From NCBI GenBank assembly GCA_030068145.1, contig JAPJBO010000883.1, positions 30,557-94,556 on the forward strand: a stretch of DNA of 64,000 bases. Direction: 5' to 3'. Below the pieces are notes generated by a model. The model was not told where the DNA came from and ran no database searches. It saw only the letters and a list, made by a program, of their open reading frames with translations. Source of the DNA: Diplonema papillatum. Its lineage: Eukaryota; Euglenozoa; Diplonemea; Diplonemida; Diplonemidae. This document shows positions 44,988 to 54,505 of the stretch, in pieces. Both the position numbers and the translations under genes were made by a program. Position 1 is the first letter of the stretch. Every line of letters begins with the position of its first letter.

Positions 44988-47974
44988 CTGGCACCCACCC
45001 GGCCCAGGCTTCAACAGCCAGTTCCAATGCAACAACAGCTCGCGCGGATGAAGTTCCTCCCTCGTTCCACCGTCGCGTCGACCCACTCACCTCCCGTGCG
45101 AATGAAGTTCCTCCCTCCGTCGAATGTCTTTCCGACGCACTCCCCACCCGTTCAAAAGTTCGTCTCCCCGCCGATTCCCATGCCTACACACCAAGTATAT
45201 CTTCATCCCCCGTTGGCACGCACAACCGAGGCGTCGATGCTGCCACCAACACCGACCCGGCCAATGATGTGGGTTCGAGCTTGCAGCTCCTCACGGCCGT
45301 CAACGACCTCATCGTCACTGCGACCAACCTGTGCGCCGCCGTTGCCGGGAACCGAAGGGATGCCGACATCGGAGATAGGCATGGCAGTCTACCGCCTCAT
45401 TTCGTCTGGAGGCACGAGCCGTACCGGTCGGACACAGGAGGGTGCGAGTACCGTGGAGATGGCTCGTACGAAGATGTCGGCGGTCGTGGCGGACATGTGG
45501 GCCCGGTCGACCACGCAGGAGCGTCGAAGCCTGTGGCGGCGGCTGCAGGCATGGACGACAGAACGTGGACTTGGGATGAACGCGGACTCGGCATGCCTGT
45601 TCGTGGCGGCAACGGGTGTCCGGCCCCAGGGACAGCTTGCCTACACCAAGGCCCTGTCGGCCTCGTTTGGGGCAATGGGGTTCGAGAACCACCCCCTGCG
45701 GGTCTTGGCCAAGGCCTTGCGCGGGGGTGGGGCGGCTATCCCGGAGAACCAGGCGACGCCAATCGAGAGGCGGAAGCTTGTGTCTTGGGCCAGGCAGCAG
45801 CAGTCGTCCGTTCGTCTGGCGGTTCTGGTCGCGTGGAAGACGGCTTCGCGTTGGGCGGAGGCGGCGAATCTTTCGTCAGTGCAGTTCCTCCTGGTGACGC
45901 AGAAGGAGGTCATCGTGGACTGGTTCCAGACGCCGAAGGGGCGGACGCAGGATCCGTTCAAGGCGTCGCGGTTTGCGGTCATCCAGGGACCGTTGACGGC
46001 GGAAATCGCCGTTCTGTACGCGAAGTGTGCACCCTTCGCTCCGCTGTCGGCGTTGACAACGTCGGCACTGGACGCTCTGTGGGGCCAGTCGACGCAGATG
46101 CAGGGGTACACCGCGCACTCCATCAAACGCGGAGCGGTGAAGCACCTCTTGCCGTTGCTGACCAGCGGCAAGCTGTCGCCGCACCTCATCGACCGGCTGA
46201 CGAAGCACGAGGAGGAGGGCGGACCCGGAACGCTGTCGAGGACCACACTCCGGTACGCCGGGGGCGACGTGGACCTTGCCAGGGCACTCGAGACCGGCAA
46301 GGTGACGAAGCACTTGTGACGGGATACCTCCGCAGTGGTCAATTCCACTCCGTCACCCGACGAGGCGGTTCGACGCGGCTGCCGCGAAGCAAGGAGGAGC
46401 GCGCTTCGCCATTGCATGTCGCGCCGATCAAGCCGATGTCTGTCGCGAAGCTTCGTGCGCGGATGAACGAGGCAACCCTCCGACGTTTTGACGATACGTG
46501 GCGTTCAACGTTCTTTCCCCGTGTCGAGACGGAGACGGCAATCGGGTCCCCCTCGACCCTTCGTCCCGACCATGCATCTTTGCTCGCGGAAAACGGGATT
46601 GCCCGCAGTTCAACCGGTCCCGGTCCGTTCGCTTCAGTCCCTTTCACAGTGCTGGAGGAGAAGGAAGGGGCGCTGCGTCAGCGCTTCATCTTGTGGACGG
46701 TGGACGGTAACCGAGCCGCTCAAGAGGCGGGTTACGAAGCATCTGTGCCCCTCGGACACGTTTCCGGCTACCTCGGGGCGAGCCGCGAGGAGTGTGGCTC
46801 AACCCGGGATTTCAAGACGGGTTTTTACGCCATTGAGATCCCGCCGGAGTCGCGTCATCTCTTCAGGTTCGCTGACTCCGATGGTGGTTGGTGGGAACTT
46901 CTGCGGCTTCCCATGGGACACTCGTGTGCACCGGAGTTAATGCACACCTTGGCAGCGGTGGCCGGCGGACATGAGGACTTCGTGCGTCCGGAGTTTGCGG
47001 AACGGGATGTCATCGTCGACATTTGGATCGACAACATCCGGTATGCGGGCAAGAAGCCGGCTGTGCGGCTCGCGACTCGGAGGCTGGACCTGACCGCGGA
47101 GGAGTGCGGCCTGACGTGGAAGCCGTCCGATTCGCAGACTGCCGCCACACGGTATGAGTTCATCGGGGTCGATTGGGACCACGTTGCTCATCGTGTGGCT
47201 GTCTCACGGAAGTTGCGAAGAAAGCTGATGGAGGCGCGCTACACGCTGAAGTCGTCGCCCACCGTGCTGGCGTGCGAGCTCGAGACTCTCGGCGGCCGTT
47301 TATTGCATGCCTCTGCGGTCGCCGGCATTTTTCCGGGCTCGTTTTGGTTTGCGTTGAAGTTCTTTCGACGCATAACCAACTCGTTGAACCGAGGGGCTCG
47401 GCTGCCCTCTGATAGAGTTGAAGTTTCTCCGTGTGTTCGTTTGTCGCTCCAAGAGTGGATTGACTCGGTGCTGAAGCCGAGGGCCGTTCCCACTCTCGAA
47501 CAGTCCCCACGTATCACGGCCTTCGTGGACGCGAGTAAGAAAGGCTGGGGGGGTGTCCTTGTTGACTCGCGCACAATGGAAGTGACCGTGTTGGGTGGGT
47601 CTTGGAACTCTGCGGAGAGCTCGTTGCACATAAACGAGCTGGAGGCTATTGCCTTCAAGTTAGTTGTCTTGGCTCTGCCGCCCTCGATTAGAGGTGGGAG
47701 AGTGGACATTGTGGTTGATAATACCACTGTGAAAGGAGTGGCCCGTAAGGGGTCCTGTTTGAAAAGTGCCGTCTTGAACGAGGCGGTAGTTAAAGGACTG
47801 GAACGCGTGCGTTCCTTGAATTGCGCTGTTTCTGTACGATGGGTCAGGAGTGAGGGCAACCCTGCGGACTTGCCGTCACGCGTACCGCTGACCATGATTG
47901 GCGCTGATGCGCTCGATTCAATTGTACTTGCGGTGAGGCAGTTTCTCACTGGCGTTGTGGTGGATGGAAGGTGA
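44984..47974 (+). CDS. Reverse transcriptase/RNase H of YR retrotransposon
   Basis: The frame runs from the ATGA overlap at 44984 (996 residues), but the part overlapping the recombinase ORF looks like a shadow. The conserved protein starts near ATG 46436 (MSVAKLRARMNE). RT motif A is RDFKTGFYAIEIP (Asp609) and motif B is LRLPMGHSCAPE. Motif C is IWIDNIRYAG (Asp683, Asn684), so the usual second Asp of the YxDD box is Asn. RNase H follows: TAFVDASKKGWGG (Asp849), INELEAIA, IVVDNTT and EGNPADLPSR, giving the D-E-D-D set. It copies element RNA and removes it from the hybrid. No methyltransferase or hydrolase domain follows. The stop codon lies inside repeat B1. Confidence 0.93.
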   Translation: MTGTHPAQASTASSNATTARADEVPPSFHRRVDPLTSRANEVPPSVECLSDALPTRSKVRLPADSHAYTPSISSSPVGTHNRGVDAATNTDPANDVGSSLQLLTAVNDLIVTATNLCAAVAGNRRDADIGDRHGSLPPHFVWRHEPYRSDTGGCEYRGDGSYEDVGGRGGHVGPVDHAGASKPVAAAAGMDDRTWTWDERGLGMPVRGGNGCPAPGTACLHQGPVGLVWGNGVREPPPAGLGQGLARGWGGYPGEPGDANREAEACVLGQAAAVVRSSGGSGRVEDGFALGGGGESFVSAVPPGDAEGGHRGLVPDAEGADAGSVQGVAVCGHPGTVDGGNRRSVREVCTLRSAVGVDNVGTGRSVGPVDADAGVHRALHQTRSGEAPLAVADQRQAVAAPHRPADEARGGGRTRNAVEDHTPVRRGRRGPCQGTRDRQGDEALVTGYLRSGQFHSVTRRGGSTRLPRSKEERASPLHVAPIKPMSVAKLRARMNEATLRRFDDTWRSTFFPRVETETAIGSPSTLRPDHASLLAENGIARSSTGPGPFASVPFTVLEEKEGALRQRFILWTVDGNRAAQEAGYEASVPLGHVSGYLGASREECGSTRDFKTGFYAIEIPPESRHLFRFADSDGGWWELLRLPMGHSCAPELMHTLAAVAGGHEDFVRPEFAERDVIVDIWIDNIRYAGKKPAVRLATRRLDLTAEECGLTWKPSDSQTAATRYEFIGVDWDHVAHRVAVSRKLRRKLMEARYTLKSSPTVLACELETLGGRLLHASAVAGIFPGSFWFALKFFRRITNSLNRGARLPSDRVEVSPCVRLSLQEWIDSVLKPRAVPTLEQSPRITAFVDASKKGWGGVLVDSRTMEVTVLGGSWNSAESSLHINELEAIAFKLVVLALPPSIRGGRVDIVVDNTTVKGVARKGSCLKSAVLNEAVVKGLERVRSLNCAVSVRWVRSEGNPADLPSRVPLTMIGADALDSIVLAVRQFLTGVVVDGR
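45027..46319 (+). CDS. Tyrosine recombinase of YR retrotransposon, 430 aa
   Basis: Integrase-like recombinase that would insert the circular DNA copy. Catalytic landmarks: Arg275 in TASRWAEAANL (first Arg), His364 in YTAHSIKRGA, and the nucleophile candidate Tyr410 in LRYAGGDVDLA. At the second Arg position the usual HxxR reads HSIK-R, so the Arg is replaced by Lys or displaced by one. The first ~110 residues are Pro/Thr-rich with an internal duplication (RMKFLPP) and may not be folded. The ORF overlaps the RT frame over its whole length in another reading frame, as in DIRS elements. No frameshift or stop was seen, so it may be active. Confidence 0.92.
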   Translation: MQQQLARMKFLPRSTVASTHSPPVRMKFLPPSNVFPTHSPPVQKFVSPPIPMPTHQVYLHPPLARTTEASMLPPTPTRPMMWVRACSSSRPSTTSSSLRPTCAPPLPGTEGMPTSEIGMAVYRLISSGGTSRTGRTQEGASTVEMARTKMSAVVADMWARSTTQERRSLWRRLQAWTTERGLGMNADSACLFVAATGVRPQGQLAYTKALSASFGAMGFENHPLRVLAKALRGGGAAIPENQATPIERRKLVSWARQQQSSVRLAVLVAWKTASRWAEAANLSSVQFLLVTQKEVIVDWFQTPKGRTQDPFKASRFAVIQGPLTAEIAVLYAKCAPFAPLSALTTSALDALWGQSTQMQGYTAHSIKRGAVKHLLPLLTSGKLSPHLIDRLTKHEEEGGPGTLSRTTLRYAGGDVDLARALETGKVTKHL

Positions 47975-48156
47975 CCTCGCCCAAGCTCGTTTCCCCGGGT
48001 TAAGGCAGTCACTCAACATTCCCTTGCGCTAGTGCTATCAGTTACAAAGACGTGTTCTTACTTCTCCCTTTCTCCTAAGCAGTTCTCGTCAGACAATACG
48101 AAGAGCAGAAGCTCTTCTAGGCAGTTCTCGTCAGACAATACGAAGAGCAGAAACTC
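47970..48156 (+). repeat. Split direct repeat B1
   Basis: 187 bp repeated at 48277-48463 with one difference noticed. It contains an internal ~42-bp tandem duplication (GCAGTTCTCGTCAGACAATA and onward). Confidence 0.95.
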
Positions 48157-48256
48157 TCACAGTTTCACTGAGGGAGTTGATGCACCACGAAAAGTCGATT
48201 AGAGAACTTAACACAGCCTTCAGGGTGTGGTTGGTTCAAAGAGAAATTCAAGTTTT
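48157..48256 (+). repeat. Split direct repeat A2
   Basis: Second copy of A1, abutting B1 directly. Confidence 0.95.
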
Positions 48257-48276
48257 CCCACCCTCCCTAACCCCCC

Positions 48277-48463
48277 GGTGACCTCGCCCAAGCTCGTTTC
48301 CCCGGGTTAAGGCAGTCACTCAACATTCCCTTGCGCTAGTGCTATCAGTTACAAAGACGTGTTCTTACTTCTCCCTTTCTCCTAAGCAGTTCTCGTCAGA
48401 CAAAACGAAGAGCAGAAGCTCTTCTAGGCAGTTCTCGTCAGACAATACGAAGAGCAGAAACTC
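48277..48463 (+). repeat. Split direct repeat B2
   Basis: Second copy of B1 and right end of the element. The next base resumes the satellite unit broken at 43720. Confidence 0.95.
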
Positions 48464-50553
48464 CAAACGTCAGCTTTAGTGATCGAAAAAAGTGGGACAA
48501 CCCTCAAATGTCAGTATTGGTGATCCAAAAATGTGGGACAACCCTCAAACGTCAGTATTGGTGACCCAAAAAAGTGGGACAACCCTCAAACGTCAGTATT
48601 GGTGATCCAAAAATGTGGGACAACCCTCAAACGTCAGTATTGGTGATCCAAAAAAGTGGGACAACCCTCAAACGTCAGTATTGGTGATCCAAAAAAGTGG
48701 GACAACCCTCAAACGTCAGTATTGGTGATCCAAAAAAGTGGGACAACCCTCAAACGTCAGTATTGGTGATCCAAAAAAGTGGGACAACCCTCAAACGTCA
48801 GTATTAGTGATCGAAAAAAGTGGGACAACCCTCAAACGTCAGTATTGGTGATCCAAAAAAGTGGGACAACCCTCAAACGTCAGTTTTAGTGATCGAAAAA
48901 AGTGGGACAACCCTCAAACGTCAGTATTGGTGATCCAAAAAAGTGGGACAACCCTCAAACGTCAGTATTGGTGATCCAAAAAAGTGGGACAACCCTCAAA
49001 CGTCAGTATTGGTGATCCAAAAAAGTGGGACAACCCTCAAACGTCAGTATTGGTGATCCAAAAAAGTGGGACAACCCTCAAACGTCAGTATTGGTGATCC
49101 AAAAAAGTGGGACAACCCTCAAACGTCAGTATTGGTGATCCAAAAAAGTGGGACAACCCTCAAACGTCAGTATTGGTGATCCAAAAAAGTGGGACAACCC
49201 TCAAACGTCAGTATTGGTGATCCAAAAAAGTGGGACAACCCTCAAACGTCAGTTTTGGTGATCGAAAAAAGTGGGACAACCCTCAAACGTCAGTATTGGT
49301 GATCCAAAAAAGTGGGACAACCCTCAAACGTCAGTATTGGTGACCCAAAAAAGTGGGACAACCCTCAAACGTCAGTTTTGGTGATCGAAAAAAGTGGGAC
49401 AACCCTCAAACGTCAGTTTTAGTGATCGAAAAAAGTGGGACAACCCTCAAACGTCAGTATTGGTGATCCAAAAAAGTGGGACAACCCTCAAACGTCAGTT
49501 TTAGTGATCCAAAAAAGTGGGACAACCCTCAAACGTCAGTATTGGTGATCCAAAAAAGTGGGACAACCCTCAAACGTCAGTATTGGTGATCCAAAAAAGT
49601 GGGACAACCCTCAAACGTCAGTATTGGTGACCCAAAAAAGTGGGACAACCCTCAAACGTCAGTTTTAGTGATCGAAAAAAGTGGGACAACCCTCAAACGT
49701 CAGTATTGGTGATCCAAAAAAGTGGGACAACCCTCAAACGTCAGTTTTAGTGATCGAAAAAAGTGGGACAACCCTCAAACGTCAGTATTGGTGATCCAAA
49801 AAAGTGGGACAACCCTCAAACGTCAGTATTGGTGACCCAAAAAAGTGGGACAACCCTCAAACGTCAGTATTGGTGATCCAAAAATGTGGGACAACCCTCA
49901 AACGTCAGTATTGGTGATCCAAAAAAGTGGGACAACCCTCAAACGTCAGTATTGGTGATCCAAAAATGTGGGACAACCCTCAAACGTCAGTATTGGTGAT
50001 CCAAAAAAGTGGGACAACCCTCAAACGTCAGTATTGGTCATCGAAAAAAGTGGGACAACCCTCAAACGTGAGTATTGGTCATCGAAAAAAGTGGGACAAC
50101 CCTCAAACGTCAGTATTGGTGACCCAAAAATGTGGGACAACCCTCAAACGTCAGTATTGGTCATCCAAAAAAGTGGGACAACCCTCAAACGTCAGTATTG
50201 GTGACCCAAAAATGTGGGACAACCCTCAAACGTCAGTATTGGTGATCCAAAAAAGTGGGACAACCCTCAAACGTCAGTATTGGTGATCCAAAAATGTGGG
50301 ACAACCCTCAAACGTGAGTATTGGTCATCGAAAAAAGTGGGACAACCCTCAAACGTCAGTATTGGTGACCCAAAAAAGTGGGACAACCCTCAAACGTCAG
50401 TATTGGTCATCGAAAAAAGTGGGACAACCCTCAAACGTCAGTATTGGTCATCGAAAAAAGTGGGACAACCCTCAAACGTGAGTATTGGTCATCGAAAATA
50501 GTGGGACAACCCTCAAACGTCAGTATTGGTGACCCAAAAATGTGGGACAACCC
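48464..50553 (-). repeat. 41-bp satellite, right array (inverted)
   Basis: About 51 units of the same 41-bp satellite, opposite in orientation to 39331-43587. The last ~600 bp show extra variants (GTGAGTATTGGTCATCG). Because 41 is not a multiple of three and units lack stops in this direction, they read as a repeated 41-residue peptide with no sign of being a gene. Confidence 0.98.
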
Positions 50554-50832
50554 CAGTTTTTGTTGTCTGGAAAGTGGTCTAGCTGTAGATTTCTAAGTGA
50601 GAACACCAACAGGATTGTTGAAATGAGGTTGAAAAGTTTATTGGAAAACCCGTACCGTTTGGGCGGGGGGCGTAGCCCCCCGCACCCCCCTGTTTTTCAT
50701 GTTTTTTGGCGGGATATCTGAAAATTTTCTGAAAAACTCGCGGAGAACACCAACCCGGAGTGATTCCAGAATTCTGGAAAACCGGACCCTCCTGGGGGGA
50801 AAAGGTGGGTCCCCCACCCCCCCCCTATAAAT
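50554..50832. other. Right interior flank of the block
   Basis: Non-satellite sequence with a perfect 9-bp stem, 3-base loop hairpin at 50663-50683 (GCGGGGGGC-GTA-GCCCCCCGC). A GGTGGGTCCCC plus C-run element near 50806-50826 is in direct orientation to the one at 38031-38052. Confidence 0.6.
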
Positions 50833-50872
50833 GGTGGGCTGGTGGCCCGCTCAGGAAAAAATCTGTGCTCCC
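50833..50872 (-). repeat. Right terminal inverted repeat
   Basis: Inverted copy of 37973-38012, 39 of 40 bases agreeing. Confidence 0.9.
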
Positions 50873-53179
50873 AAGTTCCGAACGAAAACGGAAACTGAAC
50901 TACGTATGTTATTGCGAATACGACATGTGCAACGTCGTTGGCTGCCTCGAGAACCACGAATCCTGTTTGTTTTGTAGTGGTAAAATGTCGTTTTACCGCA
51001 AGTTCTCCCTCCCCAGAATGTGTTTCTCTAGGAATTCCTTCCAACGCAAATACCCCTCCTGGAAAAGGTCCAGAAGTCGATCACCAGCCACTCCCTAACC
51101 CGCAACAGGCGTGCAACTCACCCTGGTGTCCAAAGCCTGTGCAAACTACCTGGGAAAACGGTCACCGGAAAGGGACCGCATCTTATGTTGGCTGACACAA
51201 GGTCTTTTATCATTCCCGGGAAGTTTGCTTCCTACGATGTCTTGCTGCGCCCGGGATCCTCACACCGCAGCTGGACGAACAGAAGACAACCGAGCAAATT
51301 AGAAGCAGTTATCGCCGGAGACGGCTGGAAAGATGCCAACTACATACTGCAGTTTCCCATCCACACGCTAGCCACTGCTGTATGTCGCGCAGCAGCTAAA
51401 AAGAAGAGAGCCAACATTCCGAGCATCGGAGAAAAGGGAACGCATTCCCTTCAATTCACGGTTTTGGGTCGAAGTTGACACCAATCGCACTTATCCGTGT
51501 TGATGCCGTGACTCTGGGAACAATGAACACCGCGGCCAGACGCGATAGTTAATGCGAATTGCCACAGACTTCTCCGCCAGACGAACTCACCCGCCTGCCC
51601 GGCCAGACCGGAAACGGCGCAACTCGGGGGGGTCAAGCTCAAGGGCCCAAAGAGGTATGGGCGAAGAGCCTTGAGTGTTTTGAGTCCAACCGAGCAAGGT
51701 TGGAGGGGACGACTTTGGAAACTTAAGAGTTCGGAATGAGCACATCACGCAGGCCAATCCTTCCTCCTTGTTTCCGACCGTACTCCCTCGAACGATTCGC
51801 GTTATTTACCCTGTCAGCTTGGCGGTTCTTACCGAGGAGTAGAGGAAAGGTCCGAACAAGAACCTGCTTCTGAGCTCGTTCTCGCCTTCGGTATTCGTCG
51901 ACCAGGCCGCGACCCTGCTAGCTGTTATCTGACCACGGATCATCAAGCACTCATCGCTGCTAGCTGCTTGCCATCGGAAAACTGCAATGCACGCTTGCCG
52001 AAGTGCACCACGAGTCGCCACTTCAGATGCTGCGGCTGTTTTACTGATTATGACTCCCCTCGCTTGCCCTGGTCTACCTTCGATGTACTCTTTTTCTCTC
52101 TCTCTGTCTCTCTCGATTTCTTTTACTTCGTTTACGAAGTTCTTGATCTCTCTTTCTATTTTTTAGTAGCACTGAAGGGAACATATCCGGACAACGGTTG
52201 CGCAAGAGAAAGTTAAACGAAAACAACGTTATTCCAGGAAAGCCTCTCCAGAGAGGTTCCTTTACCGTATTATTCTGCCATTGTCAGCGATCAGTTGATG
52301 CTGATAGCCTTTGTTTCGTTTAGAAGTGCACCTAGCTTCGGAAATGTTTCCTTTCTTGAATTCCCAGTCAGCGGTCGGAGTTCGCTGTGTATTCCTCTTT
52401 TGTACTGGCTCGATGAGTGCCAGTTCTCACTCCTTCACGCACGCAGTATCTTCTACTTCCTTGTCAACAAAACGCGGCCCTCGTGCCTTTGATCCCTATT
52501 GTAATAGGGGGGGGTTCATGAAACCTTCCACCCAACGTGCAGATTGTATTTCTTTGCTCGCTTTGTTTTATACGGTTCAACACCAAGGGCATGCCCGAGT
52601 TATATCACCGTTTTATCCTTTCCCCCGCGTTTTGGAAAGCTTTCTCACCGCCAAATCAAGGCTGTGGCGTTTACAACCGTCTGGCAGTGGGTATTCAAAT
52701 TAGAGTACATGAAAGTTGGAGGGACGAGGCCTCCTTGTGATTTAGATGCACGGATTGAGTGCAAGAGGTAGCCACACTTTGTCATTGGTGGGTCGCTACG
52801 CCCGTGTCCCGTTGACAATTCTGTTTTCTGCAACTGTTCTCAGGTGACTCTTGCGAATCCGCAGCATTGGTCTGTCATGTGCCACGTCGCTGACAATTTC
52901 ATTGCGTGCTTCCAGCTCTCGAAATAGCTCTTCCGGCCTGTTCCAGATGCATCCCTGAGGGGCATGGAAAGCAAGCCGCTTGCTGCCCAAGCAGACATCA
53001 ACTTGGTAGGTCTGCGTCAATCAGCGAAAACTTGTCTGTTGTTTTGTGCCAAACGCGGCTTTGAAGTCAGACAGTACGCAGCGGAAGCGAGTGCGAAGGC
53101 TTGTTCCCAACCACAGCGAACTAAAATGATGGGCCCAAATACACGTTGTTGCTGGTAGGCAAGAACCACCCTCAAGAAG
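50873..53179. other. Intergenic, no gene recognised
   Basis: Contains a CT-rich patch near 52085-52165 and only chance open frames. Confidence 0.5.
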
Positions 53180-54505
53180 ATGGAGACGGCCGAGCTCGCT
53201 TCGGCGTATTTGTCGTCGGTGGCACCGTTCCAGCTGACTCCCCTCATGATAGCTAGCGCTCGAGGGCACGCAACGGTGGTGAATCGGTTGCTAGTAGCAG
53301 GTGCCGAAGTGGCAGCGAAGACTGAAACACATGGCACCGCTTTAATGCTGGCCGCTCGATACGGCCGCGACAAGATTGTGCAGCAACTGATTTGCTCAGG
53401 CGGGCCTGTGAACGCCGTCGACAAGTATGGTCACAGCGCGACGGTGAAAGCAGCGTTGACGGGAAGAGAGGATATTATTCGCATGCTGGCGGGTGCCGGA
53501 GCGAATGTGGAGACATCCGATGTTGACGGGGTGACTCCTCTCATGATAGCGTCAAGCCGTGGCCACGCTGGTTGCGCAACAGCTTTGCTGGAAGCCGGTG
53601 CTGCTGTCAATGCTTGGAACAGCATCAAGCGAGCGAGCTTGATGTGGGCATGTGTGGGCAATCATCGCGATGTCATTCGTGTTCTTCTCTCTGCGGGAGC
53701 TGCTGTTGATGCCAAGGATGATACAGGTGCTACCGCCTTGCACCTGGCAGCTTCCTGCGGGCATGATGATGCTCTTTCAGACTTGATTGGGGCAGGCGCT
53801 GACGTCAATATGATGGATAAAGTCGGGATGACACCGTTATGCAGAGCGGTCATTGAAGGAGAGTGCAGCACACTTGACATTCTTCTAAACGCAGGAGCAC
53901 TTGTCAACGTTGCTGACTCGGGTGGCAGAACGCCGTTGCTGTGGGCGAGCTATTGCGGACGGGCACCTATCGTCGCCGTTCTCTTGCGTGCCGGTGCTGA
54001 TGCGGCCAAACGATCTAACAAAGGCGAAAGCCCTCTCACCGTTGCCTATGCCATGGATAGTGTCGTTCCCTTGTTGCTCGCTGCGGGTGCGGATCCCAAC
54101 GAAGTCGATGACTCCACGGCTTCTGTTTTGATGCATGCTAGTGCCAAAGGACACATCGCAGTCGTCGCGCAGCTTATTGAAGCGGGTGCCGATGTTAACC
54201 AAGCAGCAAACACGGGAGAAACAGCTCTGATACTTGCCAGCCGAAATCGGCACACGCTTGTAGCAAAACGGCTGATTTCTGGCGGGGCTGACGTAAACGC
54301 TGTTGACTGCAAAGGAGAAACTGCGCTCTTTGTGGCTAGAACGAACGGCAACTTCGCAATCGCCGCGCTTATCGAAGAAAAGGTGCGGGATGACACCGAG
54401 CGTACCTTGGCCAGGCGCAGAGCGCTTGTCGGCTTTGCCCTCATTGCATTCACAGGAATTGCTGCCCTTGGTTATCGGCTTCGGGTATCCTCGATTAGAA
54501 TGTAG
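53180..54505 (+). CDS. Ankyrin-repeat tail-anchored protein, 441 aa
   Basis: Single exon; ATG at 53180 (METAELASAY). About twelve ankyrin repeats fill residues ~20-405. Each has the TPLMIAS.RGH...V..LL.AGA-VN pattern (for example TALHLAASCGHDDALSDLIGAGADVN). Repeat nine is shortened. A basic stretch (RRRA) then precedes a single hydrophobic segment at ~417-432 (LVGFALIAFTGIAALGY) and a short tail, so the protein is probably tail-anchored with the repeats in the cytosol. Ankyrin arrays bind partner proteins, and no enzymatic domain is present. The partner is unknown. Confidence 0.95.
   Translation: METAELASAYLSSVAPFQLTPLMIASARGHATVVNRLLVAGAEVAAKTETHGTALMLAARYGRDKIVQQLICSGGPVNAVDKYGHSATVKAALTGREDIIRMLAGAGANVETSDVDGVTPLMIASSRGHAGCATALLEAGAAVNAWNSIKRASLMWACVGNHRDVIRVLLSAGAAVDAKDDTGATALHLAASCGHDDALSDLIGAGADVNMMDKVGMTPLCRAVIEGECSTLDILLNAGALVNVADSGGRTPLLWASYCGRAPIVAVLLRAGADAAKRSNKGESPLTVAYAMDSVVPLLLAAGADPNEVDDSTASVLMHASAKGHIAVVAQLIEAGADVNQAANTGETALILASRNRHTLVAKRLISGGADVNAVDCKGETALFVARTNGNFAIAALIEEKVRDDTERTLARRRALVGFALIAFTGIAALGYRLRVSSIRM

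Larger units (their letters stand above)
43721..48463 (+). mobile_element. YR retrotransposon with split direct repeats (PAT/Ngaro-like)
   Basis: A 4,743-bp element with the layout A1 (43721-43820), three ORFs, B1 (47970-48156), A2 (48157-48256), a 20-bp linker, and B2 (48277-48463). A copies are 100 bp and B copies 187 bp, almost identical. Split direct repeats plus a tyrosine recombinase and a DIRS-type RT/RNase H define the PAT/Ngaro side of the DIRS order. These elements integrate a circular intermediate by recombination. The B1-A2 junction (CAGAAACTC-TCACAG) is what a circle junction would read. Host sequence on both sides rejoins to an intact satellite unit (CAACCCT-CAAACGTC) with no duplication, as expected for this mechanism. 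No methyltransferase domain was seen. Confidence 0.93.
37973..50872. mobile_element. 12.9-kb block bounded by 40-bp inverted repeats
   Basis: The two ends, 37973-38012 and 50833-50872, are inverted copies agreeing at 39 of 40 bases (GGGAGCACAGATTTTTTCCT and onward). The trinucleotide AAG follows the right end (50873-50875) and precedes the left (37970-37972), a possible but weak 3-bp target duplication. The interior holds tRNA-like boxes, a degenerate short repeat, two inverted satellite fields and a nested retrotransposon. No transposase was seen. It could be a giant non-autonomous element or a satellite locus with coincidental inverted ends. Confidence 0.5.

Noticed and set aside
44984-46435. 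Separate coding domain in the RT frame upstream of 46436
   Set aside because: Gly/Val-rich sequence matching a frame shadow of the recombinase ORF; no domain.
39331-50553. CRISPR-like array
   Set aside because: Units are contiguous 41-bp copies with no unique spacers, no cas genes are present and the genome is eukaryotic.
49927-50596. Repeat-protein gene with a 41-residue unit
   Set aside because: The frames follow from a stop-free 41-bp satellite read in three frames; none has a start context or non-repeat ends.
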